NCBI GenBank assembly: GCA_000737985.1
Contig: JNVT01000030.1
Span: 1 to 64,000 of the forward strand
Source: Gammaproteobacteria bacterium MFB021
GTDB taxonomy: Bacteria; Pseudomonadota; Gammaproteobacteria; Pseudomonadales; Halomonadaceae
Length of the DNA: 64,000 nt
Reading direction: 5' to 3'
In this document: one piece after another, positions 1 to 17,854 of the stretch
Layout of the letters: every line of letters starts with the position of its first letter
Position numbering within the stretch: position 1 is the first letter of the stretch
Notes under the pieces: model-generated
What the model was told of the DNA's origin: nothing
Seen by the model: the letters and a program-made list of their open reading frames with translations, nothing else
Database searches by the model: none
Position numbers and translations under genes: made by a program

Positions 1-1365
<1,365 letters not shown>

Positions 1366-1507
1366 ATAACCCCAAGGGGTCTGGGTCGGGCGATCACATC
1401 GCGACAATAGCCGGATAGGCAAGAGACGTATCATCAGCATGATCCAGATTGGTCGATGTGAAGCCAACGCGTGAAAGCGTGTCACAGGTTCATGTCGACG
1501 TCAGTTT

Positions 1508-1626
1508 TGCCTGACGACCATAGCGAGTGGGAACCACCTGATTCCATGCCGAACTCAGAAGTGAAACCGCTTAGCGCCGATGGTAGTGTGGGGTCTCCCC
1601 ATGTGAGAGTAGGTCATCGTCAGGCA
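1508..1626 (+). rRNA. rrf: 5S ribosomal RNA
   Basis: The sequence is colinear with E. coli 5S rRNA. It includes the CCATGCCGAACTCAGAAGTGAAAC loop region, the GATGGTAGTGTGGGG core and complementary 5' TGCCTGACGA and 3' TCGTCAGGCA ends. It is about 119 nt long and follows the 23S gene on the same strand, as the last gene of the rRNA operon. Its 3' end runs almost directly into a terminator hairpin. Confidence 0.96.
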
Positions 1627-1735
1627 CCTATACCGAACCCCCGGCGCATGCCGGGGGTTCATTCGTTTAGGGGTCTCTCCCTGAAGAGTAGCGGAGCGCC
1701 GCCCGGGTCCTAGTCAGGCACCTATACCGAACCCC
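1619..1735 (+). repeat. 23-bp direct repeat of the 5S rRNA 3' end plus terminator lead
   Basis: The 23 bases at 1619-1641 (last bases of the 5S gene plus the first arm of its terminator) are repeated exactly at 1713-1735. No second 5S body lies between them. The second copy runs into its own hairpin with a different upper stem. The arrangement looks like the remnant of a second 5S-terminator module whose body was deleted, or of unequal recombination between rRNA operons. Confidence 0.85.
1635..1660 (+). terminator. rRNA operon terminator 1
   Basis: An 11-bp perfect stem (GAACCCCCGGC / GCCGGGGGTTC) closes on a GCAT tetraloop right after the 5S gene and is followed by ATTCGTTT. It is the expected intrinsic terminator of the rRNA operon. 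Confidence 0.85.
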
Positions 1736-1758
1736 AGTCTCGAGAGAGACTGGGGTTC
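1729..1758 (+). terminator. rRNA operon terminator 2
   Basis: A perfect 12-bp stem (GAACCCCAGTCT / AGACTGGGGTTC) with a CGAGAG loop is followed by ACTCGTTTC. It starts inside the second copy of the 5S-tail repeat, so it is the terminator of the lost or duplicated 5S module and a backup stop for the rRNA operon. Confidence 0.8.
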
Positions 1759-2219
1759 ACTCGTTTCTGGGCCTGACATTCTTTCCAGACTTTCCTCTCC
1801 GGCCTATCCAGTCTTTGCCGAGCCCTGCACTTTGACTGCAAACGCCTGTCGCTGCCGGTGGACAGCATGGGCCCTCGGGGGAAGGCTCGCGAGGGCGCTG
1901 TAAACCCCTCCCTGGGCGCTACCTTTGCCATCCGTGGCAAAGGACCCTCGCGCCGCCTTGCCCCCGGGCGCCCGTCATCAGCAGGTTGTTGTCAGTCGCT
2001 CATTGACGCTTATCCCCAACCCGTTGCTCGGCTAGCACCTGGGACCGCCTGTGGATAGTTGCCATTTTACGGGCTTGGTTCTCGCATCGATGCGCTCGAT
2101 AGTCGCCTTCAGCGCGTTCGATTAGCCCGCTAACAGTGACGCCCCCATACTGTCATCACCGGTTGAGGCCAAGACCCAACCCCCAAATCGATAGACCCGA
2201 CAGTCACTGGAGGTTCACC
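1759..2219. other. Intergenic region without recognisable gene
   Basis: This 460-bp stretch follows the rRNA terminators. I find no open frame with a credible start and family resemblance. Two sequences resemble DnaA boxes (CTTATCCCCA near 2009 and TGTGGATAG near 2050), but they are too few and imperfect to call an origin. The promoter of the downstream secreted-protein gene must lie in the last part; I cannot place it with confidence. Confidence 0.6.
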
Positions 2220-2585
2220 ATGAAAACCCGTCTCCTTACCGCCATCGCCCTGATCGTCGCTCTGCCGGCCGTGGCCCAAGCCAATAGCGCCGCCGAGAAA
2301 GCCGCCTTCGCCTCGCTGCAACAGCCGCTGAACACCCAGGTGGTCAGCGACTACCAGGCGCTGCCGACCCGCTACAGCGTCGACACGGTCAGCGGTGGTC
2401 ACAGCACCGCGGCGAATCAGGCTCTGGTTCAGGTCGCCGAGCAGACCCAGCGCGGTACTCATCTGCGTGCTGGTGACGCTGACCTGGTCGGCCAGGGTCA
2501 GAGTGTCGCTGCCGCCCAGGCGCTGCAGAACGTCAACGCTGGACATCACGGCAGCGTCGAGGTGAGCTTCGCCAGCCTCGACTGA
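2220..2585 (+). CDS. Small secreted/periplasmic protein of unknown function (121 aa)
   Basis: The start is the ATG at 2220, preceded by the Shine-Dalgarno-like CTGGAGGTTCACC. The N-terminus is a textbook Sec signal peptide: MKTR, a hydrophobic core of about 14 residues (LLTAIALIVALPAV), then AQA as the likely cleavage site at residues 19-21. The mature part of about 100 residues is rich in Gln, Ala, Ser and Val, has no Cys and no transmembrane segment, and matches no family I recognise. It stands alone between the rRNA operon and birA and ends before its own terminators. Codon use is like that of its neighbours. Function unknown. Confidence 0.75.
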   Translation: MKTRLLTAIALIVALPAVAQANSAAEKAAFASLQQPLNTQVVSDYQALPTRYSVDTVSGGHSTAANQALVQVAEQTQRGTHLRAGDADLVGQGQSVAAAQALQNVNAGHHGSVEVSFASLD

Positions 2586-2734
2586 GAACCGCTGAGCCCC
2601 GGCGCGAGTCGCGCTCGTGCCTTGCTTGAAAGAGATTTCGCAAACAAGGCGCCACGGACAGAAGACGCCCCTCTCAAGAGGCGCTTCTCGCAAAATACCC
2701 ACAGACGCGAGCGCCATGCCCTACACCTCCACTT

Positions 2735-2764
2735 CCCCGGCCCGCCCCCGCGCCGGGGCTTTTT
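2735..2764 (+). terminator. Intrinsic terminator after the secreted-protein gene
   Basis: CCCCGGC (2735-2741) pairs with GCCGGGG (2752-2758) and is followed by CTTTTTG. A second, T-poor hairpin (about 2661-2687, arms around CTCT/AGAG) precedes it. Together they fill most of the 308-bp gap between 2585 and birA; nothing else coding is visible there. Confidence 0.75.
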
Positions 2765-2837
2765 GTATGTATGGGAGCGGTGGGGCGGGTGAGGGTATAG
2801 AAAGGTGAGTGAGGGCAGCCTGCGGCAGCAAGGTGCG

Positions 2838-2867
2838 TTAACGGTGGCCGAGCGATTTCGTTAGAAT
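2838..2867 (+). promoter_or_regulatory. Putative birA promoter
   Basis: TTAACG (2838-2843), 18 bases, then TAGAAT (2862-2867), located 26 bp before the birA start. TAGAAT recurs as a -10-like box before the tRNA and rpsL genes in this window, which supports the reading. Confidence 0.5.
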
Positions 2868-2893
2868 GCTCTCTTTTACGCTGGACGATCGGT

Positions 2894-3874
2894 ATGAGCA
2901 TCGGTGAACTGATACGCCTGCTGGGGGATGGTGATTTCCACTCGGGGCAGCAGCTGGGCGAGCGCTTGGGCGTCTCGCGCACCGCGGTCTGGAAGCAGCT
3001 GAAGAAGCTGGAGGCGATGGACCTGCCCCTGGAGGCGGTCAAGGGGCGTGGCTACCGGCTAGTCGATGCCATCGAGTCGCTGGATGGCAAGTCGATCGTG
3101 GCGCAGCTGAGCGCCGAGCCGCGGCGTCATCTCAAGCGACTGTTCGTCGAGGACGTGCTCGACTCCACCAACACTTACCTGCGCGAGCGCTTCCGGCAGG
3201 GCGCCGGGCATGGCGAGGTGTGTCTCGCCGAGAGTCAGACGGCGGGGCGGGGACGGCGTGGCAAGGCGTGGAGCACCAGTTGGGGGCGTAGCCTGATTCT
3301 CTCCCTGGGCTGGCGTTTCGATGCCGGCGTGGGGGCACTCGAGGGGCTGAGCCTGGCGGTCGGTGTGGCTGTGGCGGAGGTGCTCGAGGCGGCAGGGGCG
3401 GAGATCGCGCTGAAGTGGCCCAACGACATCTTGATTGCGGTCGACGGAGAGTGGCGCAAGCTCGCCGGCATTCTGCTCGAGGTGACCGGGGACGTGGAGG
3501 GGCCGTGCGAGGTGGTGATCGGCATCGGCCTCAACGTATCGCTGAGCGCCGCCGGACGTGAGGCCGCCGGTCAGCCGGCCGGTGCGCTGGCCGATAGGCT
3601 GTCGGTACCCTCGCGCAATCGTCTCGCTGCCGCCATCATCGATGCGCTGCTGTTGCTGCTGCCGCAGTTCGAGCAGCGCGGCTTTGCGGCCTGGCAGGCG
3701 GGCTGGAATCAGCGTCACGCCTTTGCTGGCCAGCCGATCAAGGTGATCCAGGCGCGGGAGACGTATCCCGCAACGGCCAAGGCAGTGGACGCCAGCGGCA
3801 ATCTGGTCGTGACCACAGCGGAGGGGGATCTGACGCTGATGGGGGGCGAAATCAGTATTCGTCCCGGACGCTGA
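2894..3874 (+). CDS. birA: Bifunctional biotin operon repressor / biotin-[acetyl-CoA carboxylase] ligase
   Basis: BirA activates biotin to biotinyl-5'-AMP and attaches it to the AccB carboxyl carrier protein. With its N-terminal domain it can also repress biotin synthesis genes. The 326-residue product has a winged helix-turn-helix at about residues 1-60 (GVSRTAVWKQLKKL), the biotinyl-AMP loop GRGRRG at 118-123, KWPNDI at 174-179 and the catalytic Lys at about 189 (KLAGILLEV). The C-terminal SH3-like domain is present, so this is the two-domain regulatory form. In Pseudomonas-like genomes coaX usually follows birA, but here the tRNA cluster follows directly. Confidence 0.95.
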   Translation: MSIGELIRLLGDGDFHSGQQLGERLGVSRTAVWKQLKKLEAMDLPLEAVKGRGYRLVDAIESLDGKSIVAQLSAEPRRHLKRLFVEDVLDSTNTYLRERFRQGAGHGEVCLAESQTAGRGRRGKAWSTSWGRSLILSLGWRFDAGVGALEGLSLAVGVAVAEVLEAAGAEIALKWPNDILIAVDGEWRKLAGILLEVTGDVEGPCEVVIGIGLNVSLSAAGREAAGQPAGALADRLSVPSRNRLAAAIIDALLLLLPQFEQRGFAAWQAGWNQRHAFAGQPIKVIQARETYPATAKAVDASGNLVVTTAEGDLTLMGGEISIRPGR

Positions 3875-3985
3875 CAAAAAATGCGTTCCGCGCTTGCAAT
3901 CACCCTATCGCTTTGACACAATGCGCCCCGCCTTGGGGACAAGGTGATCGGGTTTCGGCTCTGTTAGTCGAGTAAAAACAGAGGC

Positions 3986-4013
3986 TTGACATCGATCAGC
4001 GACAGGTTAGAAT
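3986..4013 (+). promoter_or_regulatory. Promoter of the tRNA cluster
   Basis: A consensus TTGACA (3986-3991), a 16-bp spacer and TAGAAT (4008-4013) lie 13 bp before tRNA-Tyr. A stable-RNA-type strong sigma-70 promoter is the natural reading. Confidence 0.8.
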
Positions 4014-4026
4014 GTGTCGCCAGCTA

Positions 4027-4110
<84 letters not shown>

Positions 4111-4195
4111 GATTTAGCAGTGCCGCTGTGTTGTTGGCAGCAAGAAGTAGTAGTAAAACCGGTCTGCTTCGGCAAATCGGAGTCAGAGCGGGTAG

Positions 4196-4269
<74 letters not shown>

Positions 4270-4292
4270 GTTCGAGGTTGTGGTGGCGTAGT

Positions 4293-4367
4293 GCTCATGT
4301 AGCTCAGGGGTAGAGCACACCCTTGGTAAGGGTGAGGTCGACGGTTCAAATCCGTCCATGAGCTCCA
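4293..4367 (+). tRNA. tRNA-Thr (GGT)
   Basis: A 75-nt cloverleaf with acceptor arms GCTCATG/CATGAGC, anticodon GGT in the loop TTGGTAA, T-loop GGTTCAAATCC and encoded CCA. In E. coli and Pseudomonas the next gene would be tufB; here a terminator follows instead. Confidence 0.97.
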
Positions 4368-4393
4368 TTGCTCGGCGTCGAACGCTGTGAAAG

Positions 4394-4416
4394 GCGAGCT
4401 GAAGGCTCGCTTTTTT
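4394..4416 (+). terminator. Terminator after the Tyr-Gly-Thr tRNA cluster
   Basis: GCGAGC (4394-4399), loop TGAAG, GCTCGC (4405-4410), then six T residues. It is a compact, convincing intrinsic terminator and separates the first three tRNAs from tRNA-Trp. Confidence 0.85.
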
Positions 4417-4443
4417 GGTGGCGAGAGAAAAAGATCCCAAGGG

Positions 4444-4473
4444 TTGCTTTTGCCCTCCTCTCTTCGCTATCAT
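4444..4473 (+). promoter_or_regulatory. Promoter of tRNA-Trp - secE - nusG
   Basis: TTGCTT (4444-4449), an 18-bp spacer and TATCAT (4468-4473), placed 43 bp before tRNA-Trp and just after the preceding terminator. Confidence 0.55.
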
Positions 4474-4516
4474 AGCGCCCTCCAAATTTCCGGGTGCTTC
4501 TCGGATATTTTGATAC

Positions 4517-4592
<76 letters not shown>

Positions 4593-4664
4593 GTCTTCCC
4601 CAGGCTGGCTCATATTTGATACCTTGTCATGTTCGGTTATCGCGCCTTGAGTTGAGGAGTTTTC

Positions 4665-5033
4665 ATGAAGCACAACGCCGAGGTGCAAGTCTCCCGCTAC
4701 GACACGCTCAAGTGGGCCGTTGTCGTGCTGCTGCTTGCCATCGCGGTGGGTGGCAATGCCTGGTTCGCCGATCAAGCGCTGCTCTATCGTGTCCTGGGTG
4801 TCGTCGTTCTGTGTGCTGCTGCCGCTGCCGTGGGGCTCACCACCGCCAAGGGGCAGGCGCTGATGGATCTGGCCAAGGGCTCCAAGCGCGAGATTCAGCG
4901 CGTGGTCTGGCCGACCCGTCAGGAAACCGTGCAGACGACCCTGATCGTCCTCGCTGCAGTGCTCGTGGTCGGTCTGCTGCTGTGGCTCATCGATACCGTC
5001 CTCGGCTGGGCGATGTCCGGAATCATTGGCTAG
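4665..5033 (+). CDS. secE: Protein translocase subunit SecE
   Basis: SecE is the clamp subunit of the SecYEG channel in the inner membrane. The 122-residue product has the three-transmembrane gammaproteobacterial form, with hydrophobic segments at about 16-36, 40-60 and 95-117. The signature cytoplasmic amphipathic stretch [13 protein letters not shown] lies just before the third helix. The start ATG has GAGGAGTTTTC in front of it. nusG begins 8 bp downstream, the classical secE-nusG pair; secY is far downstream in the spc operon. Confidence 0.95.
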   Translation: MKHNAEVQVSRYDTLKWAVVVLLLAIAVGGNAWFADQALLYRVLGVVVLCAAAAAVGLTTAKGQALMDLAKGSKREIQRVVWPTRQETVQTTLIVLAAVLVVGLLLWLIDTVLGWAMSGIIG

Positions 5034-5041
5034 GAGTTTTC

Positions 5042-5575
5042 ATGTCCAAGCGTTGGTACGTCGTTCACGCTTATTCCGGGTTCGAGAAGCAGGTCATGCG
5101 CTCGCTCATCGAGCGCGTGAAGCTGTATGAGGTCGAGGATCAGTTCGGCGAGATCCTGGTGCCGACCGAAGAGGTCGTCGAGATGCGTGACGGCAAGCGC
5201 CGCAAGAGTGAGCGCAAGTTCTATCCCGGCTATGTGCTGGTCGAGATGGAAATGAACGAGCAGACCTGGCACCTGGTCAACGAGACGCCGCGCGTCATGG
5301 GCTTCATCGGCGGTACGCCGGAAAAGCCGGCACCGATCACGCCGAAGGAAGCCGAGGCGATCCTGCGTCGGGTGCAGGACGGCACCGACAAGCCGCGCCC
5401 CAAGACGCTGTTCGAGCCGGGCGAGACCGTGCGTGTGGTCGATGGCCCGTTCGCCGATTTCAACGGCGTGGTCGAAGAGGTCAACTACGAGAAGAGCCGG
5501 CTGCAGGTCAGCGTGCTGATCTTCGGTCGCTCCACGCCGGTCGAGCTCGAGTTCGTGCAGGTGGTCAAGGACTGA
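5042..5575 (+). CDS. nusG: Transcription termination/antitermination factor NusG
   Basis: NusG binds the RNA polymerase clamp, suppresses pausing, and links polymerase to Rho or to ribosomal protein S10. The 177-residue protein starts at [13 protein letters not shown], which fits the family's N-terminal NGN domain. It ends with a KOW domain ([18 protein letters not shown], about 127-144). The frame is open upstream into the tRNA-Trp region, but family alignment and the SD TAGGAGTTTTC select the ATG at 5042. It is paired with secE. Confidence 0.96.
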   Translation: MSKRWYVVHAYSGFEKQVMRSLIERVKLYEVEDQFGEILVPTEEVVEMRDGKRRKSERKFYPGYVLVEMEMNEQTWHLVNETPRVMGFIGGTPEKPAPITPKEAEAILRRVQDGTDKPRPKTLFEPGETVRVVDGPFADFNGVVEEVNYEKSRLQVSVLIFGRSTPVELEFVQVVKD

Positions 5576-5698
5576 GCCGAAGGCTGGGTCGACACGTTTT
5601 TTCATCGCGGCGCTATTCAAGCGTCGCGTTGTCGTTGCCGGTGATGCGCCGGCCAAACCGGGGAGCCGCAAGGCGCTAATACCCAACAGGAGTTCCAC

Positions 5699-6130
5699 AT
5701 GGCTAAGAAAGTCCAGGCCTATATCAAGCTGCAGGTCGCAGCTGGCAAGGCCAATCCGAGTCCGCCCGTCGGTCCCGCGCTGGGTCAGCACGGTGTCAAC
5801 ATTATGGAGTTCTGCAAGGCGTTCAACGCTGCGACCCAGGATGTCGAGCCGGGCCTGCCGACGCCGGTCGTGATCACGGTCTACTCCGACCGTAGCTTCA
5901 CCTTCGTCACCAAGACGCCGCCGGCTGCCGTGCTGCTGAAGAAAGCCGCAGGCATCAAATCCGGTTCTGGCGTGCCGAACAAGACCAAGGTCGGCACCGT
6001 GACCCGCGAGCAGCTCGAAGAGATCGCCAAGACCAAGGAGCCGGATCTGACGGCTGCCGATCTCGACGCCGCCGTTCGTACCATTGCTGGCAGCGCCCGT
6101 AGCATGGGCCTCAACGTGGAGGGCCTCTGA
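5699..6130 (+). CDS. rplK: 50S ribosomal protein L11
   Basis: L11 binds the GTPase-associated centre of 23S rRNA and takes part in factor-dependent GTP hydrolysis and stringent-response activation. The 143-residue product shows the family N-terminus [31 protein letters not shown] and the C-terminal rRNA-binding region ending in [13 protein letters not shown]. An SD (CAGGAGTTCCAC) precedes the ATG. rplA follows after 2 bp, so the two are translationally linked; in E. coli L1 represses this pair. Confidence 0.97.
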   Translation: MAKKVQAYIKLQVAAGKANPSPPVGPALGQHGVNIMEFCKAFNAATQDVEPGLPTPVVITVYSDRSFTFVTKTPPAAVLLKKAAGIKSGSGVPNKTKVGTVTREQLEEIAKTKEPDLTAADLDAAVRTIAGSARSMGLNVEGL

Positions 6131-6132
6131 TC

Positions 6133-6825
6133 ATGGCAAAGCTTTCCAAGCGCGCACAGATGATTCGCGAGAAGGTCGAGCCGGGCAAGGTCTACTCCCT
6201 CGAGGAAGCCGTCTCCCTGCTGTCCGATCTGTCGACCGTCAAGTTCAAGGAAGCGGTGGAAGTCGCCATCAATCTGGGCGTCGATCCGCGTAAATCCGAC
6301 CAGGTCGTGCGTGGCGCCACCGTGCTGCCCAACGGTACCGGTCGTGACGTGCGCGTTGCCGTGTTCGCTCAGGGCAACGCCGCCGACGCCGCCAAGGAAG
6401 CCGGTGCCGATATCGTCGGCATGGACGATCTGGCCGAGGACGTGAAGAAGGGCAACCTGAACTTCGACGTCGTCATCGCCGCTCCCGACGCCATGCGTGT
6501 GGTCGGCCAGCTGGGTCAGATCCTCGGCCCGCGCGGCCTGATGCCGAACCCCAAGGTCGGCACCGTGACGCCGGACGTCGCCACCGCGGTCAAGAACGCC
6601 AAGGCGGGTCAGGTGCGTTTCCGTACCGACAAGAACGGCATCATCCATGCCTCTATCGGTAAGGTCGACTTCTCCGCCGACGCGCTCAAGGGCAACCTGG
6701 AAGCGCTGGTCAACGACCTCAAGCGTCTGAAGCCGAGCACCTCCAAGGGTATCTACCTCAAGAAACTGACCCTCTCCAGCACCATGGGGCCGGGTCTGAC
6801 CGTCGATCACAGCGCTTACGTGTGA
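6133..6825 (+). CDS. rplA: 50S ribosomal protein L1
   Basis: L1 forms the mobile L1 stalk at the E site and is the autogenous repressor of rplKA mRNA in enterobacteria. The 230-residue length and the motifs [20 protein letters not shown] and [15 protein letters not shown] are typical. The gene starts 2 bp after rplK and is followed by the 267-bp L10 leader region. Confidence 0.97.
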   Translation: MAKLSKRAQMIREKVEPGKVYSLEEAVSLLSDLSTVKFKEAVEVAINLGVDPRKSDQVVRGATVLPNGTGRDVRVAVFAQGNAADAAKEAGADIVGMDDLAEDVKKGNLNFDVVIAAPDAMRVVGQLGQILGPRGLMPNPKVGTVTPDVATAVKNAKAGQVRFRTDKNGIIHASIGKVDFSADALKGNLEALVNDLKRLKPSTSKGIYLKKLTLSSTMGPGLTVDHSAYV

Positions 6826-6892
6826 TCGATAACCGAGCAGTAACTTTGCGGTCCCCGTGCGCCGTCTTGCGAGAGGCGGAAAGGGGCGGGGC

Positions 6893-7060
6893 ACCGTCAA
6901 AGACCGCAGGTGTCGGCCAGCGGCCGACTTAATGTCCGCACCCGGCATTGCCGGATGGAAACCTGCGCAGATGGTGTGGCTCGCCGAATCAGGTGTGCAG
7001 CCATCATCCAAGACTTCCGCCGCAGTCGAAGCGGAAGAGATGGTAACCACCGGGTCGCGA
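6893..7060 (+). promoter_or_regulatory. Ribosomal protein L10 leader (autoregulatory mRNA element)
   Basis: The 267 bp between rplA and rplJ contain complementary segments typical of the gammaproteobacterial L10 leader: ACCGCAGGTG near 6903 and ACCTGCGCAG near 6961, the latter followed by ATGGTG. In the family, the L10(L12)4 complex binds this RNA and represses translation of rplJL. The assignment rests on position and these motifs; exact boundaries are approximate. Confidence 0.65.
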
Positions 7061-7092
7061 CATCGTCGCCCCGGCACGAAGGAGTAACCACT

Positions 7093-7596
7093 GTGCCACT
7101 AGCACTCGAAGGCAAGAAAGCGATTGTTGCCGAGGTCAGTGAAGCCGCTAAGGACGCTCTTTCCGTCGTAGTTGCCGATTCTCGCGGTGTGACCGTTAGC
7201 GCAATGACCGATCTGCGCAAACAGGCTCGCGAGAATGGCGTCCAGATTCGTGTTGTCCGCAACACCCTGGCACGCCGCGCTTTGGCAGGCACTTCCTGGG
7301 AGTGCCTGAACGAGACTTTCGCAGGTCCGACGCTTCTGGCCTTCTCCTACGAGCACCCCGGCGCTGCCGCGCGGCTGTTCAAGGAGTTCGGCAAGACGCA
7401 GAAGGAGTTCGAAGTCAAAGCGCTGGCCTACGAAGGCGAGATGATCCCGGCGGCCGATATCGACCGTCTGGCAACGCTGCCGACTTACGAGGAAGCACTG
7501 GCCAAGCTGATGTCCGTCATGAAGGAAGCTTCTGCCGGCAAGCTGGTTCGTACCCTCGCAGCCCTGCGCGCGAAGAAGGAAGAAGAGGCGGCCTGA
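7093..7596 (+). CDS. rplJ: 50S ribosomal protein L10
   Basis: L10 anchors the L7/L12 dimers of the ribosomal stalk. The start is the GTG at 7093, after AAGGAGTAACCACT; the frame stays open upstream but that part is leader RNA. The protein of 167 residues begins [19 protein letters not shown], contains [13 protein letters not shown] (rRNA binding), and ends with the helix [22 protein letters not shown] that carries L12 dimers. It is probably repressed through the upstream L10 leader. rplL follows after 99 bp. Confidence 0.95.
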   Translation: MPLALEGKKAIVAEVSEAAKDALSVVVADSRGVTVSAMTDLRKQARENGVQIRVVRNTLARRALAGTSWECLNETFAGPTLLAFSYEHPGAAARLFKEFGKTQKEFEVKALAYEGEMIPAADIDRLATLPTYEEALAKLMSVMKEASAGKLVRTLAALRAKKEEEAA

Positions 7597-7695
7597 GCCG
7601 ACACTTCTCCCGATTCGCCTGCGCCAGGTTGAACTGAATCTCATCGAGTGGGCAGGCCACATGGCCGCCGCTCCGCAAAGTTAGGAATAGGTAAC

Positions 7696-8067
7696 ATGGC
7701 ACTGACTCAAGAAGACATCATCAACGCCGTTGCTGAAATGTCCGTGATGGAAGTTGCGGAACTGGTCTCTGCAATGGAAGAGAAGTTCGGCGTGTCTGCC
7801 GCTGCAGCCGTCGTCGCTGGCCCTGGTGGCGGTGATGCCGCTGCTGAAGAAGAGCAGACCGAGTTCGCGCTGGTTCTGACCGCTGCCGGTGACAAGAAAG
7901 TCAACGTCATCAAGGTCGTCCGCGAAATCACCGGTCTGGGTCTGAAGGAAGCCAAAGGCGCCGTCGACGGTGCTCCGGCTACCCTGAAAGAAGGCCTGTC
8001 CAAGGACGACGCCGAAGAAGCCAAGAAGAAGCTGGAAGAAGCTGGCGCCTCCGTGGAGCTCAAGTAA
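7696..8067 (+). CDS. rplL: 50S ribosomal protein L7/L12
   Basis: L7/L12 is the multimeric stalk protein that recruits and activates translational GTPases. The 123-residue protein starts at the ATG after TAGGAATAGGTAAC. It shows the N-terminal dimerisation domain, an Ala/Gly/Glu-rich hinge (about 38-54) and the C-terminal factor-binding domain with [20 protein letters not shown]. The composition is acidic. The frame extends upstream, but family length picks this start. An attenuator-like hairpin lies between it and rpoB. Confidence 0.96.
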   Translation: MALTQEDIINAVAEMSVMEVAELVSAMEEKFGVSAAAAVVAGPGGGDAAAEEEQTEFALVLTAAGDKKVNVIKVVREITGLGLKEAKGAVDGAPATLKEGLSKDDAEEAKKKLEEAGASVELK

Positions 8068-8105
8068 CTCTGTGTTCACGGCTCCACGCGCTGCGTAAGC
8101 GCCAC

Positions 8106-8140
8106 GGCTGGTGGCGGGCCTCCCCGCTGCCGGCCTTTTT
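8106..8140 (+). terminator. Attenuator/partial terminator between rplL and rpoB
   Basis: Bases 8106-8118 pair with 8123-8135 (13 pairs including three G-T wobbles, loop CCTC), followed directly by TTTTTCTG. E. coli has a partially read-through terminator at the same place that lowers polymerase relative to L7/L12; this hairpin fits that role. The remaining bases to 8329 form an untranslated rpoB leader in which I see no gene. Confidence 0.75.
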
Positions 8141-8329
8141 CTGTTGTTGCTAGCCTGGCGTTAGACCACCTGGCTTGGGATCCCCCCGAATCAGGGTTAA
8201 AGCCACTAGACGAATTCCGACGGCGAGCTCCCTCCGGGCAGCTTGCCGTCAGCGCCTAACGGGGTCACCCCCGTTGGGGAGCGCCGACCACGCACCGGTC
8301 ACCCATGGTGAACAAGCTGGGGAATACAG

Positions 8330-12406
<4,077 letters not shown>

Positions 12407-12437
12407 GACCGGCACAGTCGATCGATAGCGACGGGTT

Positions 12438-12467
12438 GCGGGGCCGGCGAGAGAGTCGCGGCCCCGC
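12438..12467 (+). other. GC-rich hairpin between rpoB and rpoC
   Basis: GCGGGGCCG (12438-12446) pairs perfectly with CGGCCCCGC (12459-12467). No T-run follows, so it is more likely an mRNA processing or stabilising stem in the 90-bp intercistronic gap than a terminator. Confidence 0.6.
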
Positions 12468-12496
12468 TCATGACAACTCCGCAACGGAGCGATCCC

Positions 12497-16723
<4,227 letters not shown>

Positions 16724-16763
16724 GTCGTCAGCCTGCCGCCCGCCCCGCACGGGGCGGGTGGCC

Positions 16764-16793
16764 TTGACGGCTCTCGCGACAACTGATTAGAAT
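16764..16793 (+). promoter_or_regulatory. Promoter of the str operon (rpsL)
   Basis: TTGACG (16764-16769), 18 bases and TAGAAT (16788-16793) follow the hairpin after rpoC and precede rpsL by 78 bp. This suggests that rpsL-rpsG-fusA-tuf is initiated separately from rpoBC. Confidence 0.7.
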
Positions 16794-16871
16794 GCGCAGC
16801 CTTTATGTGTGGGGCGGTGCAACCTGCCCGCATGTAAGGCAAGGCAACCCATTGGAGTCAGCTAAAACACT

Positions 16872-17246
16872 ATGGCAACGATCAACCAGCTCGTGCGCAA
16901 GCCGCGCAAGCGCCCCGTCGAGACTAGCGACGTGCCGGCGCTGCAGGCCTGCCCGCAACGCCGTGGGGTCTGCACCCGCGTCTACACCACCACGCCCAAG
17001 AAGCCGAACTCGGCTCTGCGTAAGGTGTGCCGCGTGCGCCTGACCAACGGTTTCGAAGTCAGTTCCTATATCGGCGGTGAAGGCCACAACCTGCAGGAGC
17101 ACTCCGTGGTCCTGATCCGTGGCGGCCGCGTCAAGGACTTGCCGGGTGTGCGTTATCACACCGTGCGCGGTGCCCTTGACACTTCCGGTGTCCAGAACCG
17201 TAAGCAGGGCCGTTCCAAGTACGGCACCAAGCGTCCCAAGGCTTGA
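16872..17246 (+). CDS. rpsL: 30S ribosomal protein S12
   Basis: S12 sits at the decoding centre and controls accuracy. The 124-residue sequence is nearly identical to E. coli S12, including [13 protein letters not shown] and [13 protein letters not shown]. Lys43 and Lys88, the streptomycin-resistance positions, are the wild-type residues. It is the first gene of the str operon; rpsG follows after 119 bp. Confidence 0.98.
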   Translation: MATINQLVRKPRKRPVETSDVPALQACPQRRGVCTRVYTTTPKKPNSALRKVCRVRLTNGFEVSSYIGGEGHNLQEHSVVLIRGGRVKDLPGVRYHTVRGALDTSGVQNRKQGRSKYGTKRPKA

Positions 17247-17365
17247 TGCCCGGACGTCTCCCAACATTTTTATCGGTCAGATAAGAGTAAGGTCGGCCGG
17301 AGCCGCTGCTATAGCGTCTCGGTGTGCCGGGTTTACCTGAACGACCCTTCAATTGAGGGCTTATC

Positions 17366-17836
17366 ATGCCTAGAAGAAGAGTTGCCGCTAAGCGCGAGAT
17401 CCTTCCCGATCCCAAGTTCGGAAGTGAGCGCCTGGCCAAGTTCATGAACCATCTGATGATCAGCGGCAAGAAGTCCGTAGCTGAGCGTATCGTTTACGGT
17501 GCGCTGGACAGGGTTGCCGAGCGTGGTAAAGAAGCGCCGCTGGACATCTTCGACAAGGCGCTGGAAGCGATCCAGCCGATGGTCGAGGTCAAATCCCGTC
17601 GTGTCGGCGGTGCCACCTATCAGGTGCCCGTCGAAGTGCGTCCGTCCCGCCGTCAGGCGCTGGCCATGCGCTGGCTGGTGGACGCCGCACGTAACCGCGG
17701 TGAAAAGACCATGGTTCAACGTCTTGCCGGCGAAATGCTCGACGCCGCCGAAGGCAAGGGCGCTGCCGTGAAGAAGCGTGAAGACGTGCATCGCATGGCA
17801 GATGCCAACAAGGCCTTCTCTCACTACCGCTTCTAA
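17366..17836 (+). CDS. rpsG: 30S ribosomal protein S7
   Basis: S7 nucleates assembly of the 30S head and in E. coli autoregulates the str operon. The product is 156 residues and shows [20 protein letters not shown] at the start plus [24 protein letters not shown] and [19 protein letters not shown]. Length and sequence are standard. It lies between rpsL and fusA; fusA begins 18 bp downstream. Confidence 0.97.
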   Translation: MPRRRVAAKREILPDPKFGSERLAKFMNHLMISGKKSVAERIVYGALDRVAERGKEAPLDIFDKALEAIQPMVEVKSRRVGGATYQVPVEVRPSRRQALAMRWLVDAARNRGEKTMVQRLAGEMLDAAEGKGAAVKKREDVHRMADANKAFSHYRF

Positions 17837-17854
17837 CCAACGGGGACTTCCATC

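Noticed and set aside
2008-2060. Two DnaA-box-like sequences in opposite orientation.
   Set aside because: Both are imperfect and isolated, with no dnaA/dnaN, AT-rich unwinding region or box cluster nearby; no origin is supported.
2130-2717. A 195-codon minus-strand frame over the small secreted protein gene.
   Set aside because: The plus-strand frame has a signal peptide and SD; the minus frame has neither and runs through terminator hairpins.
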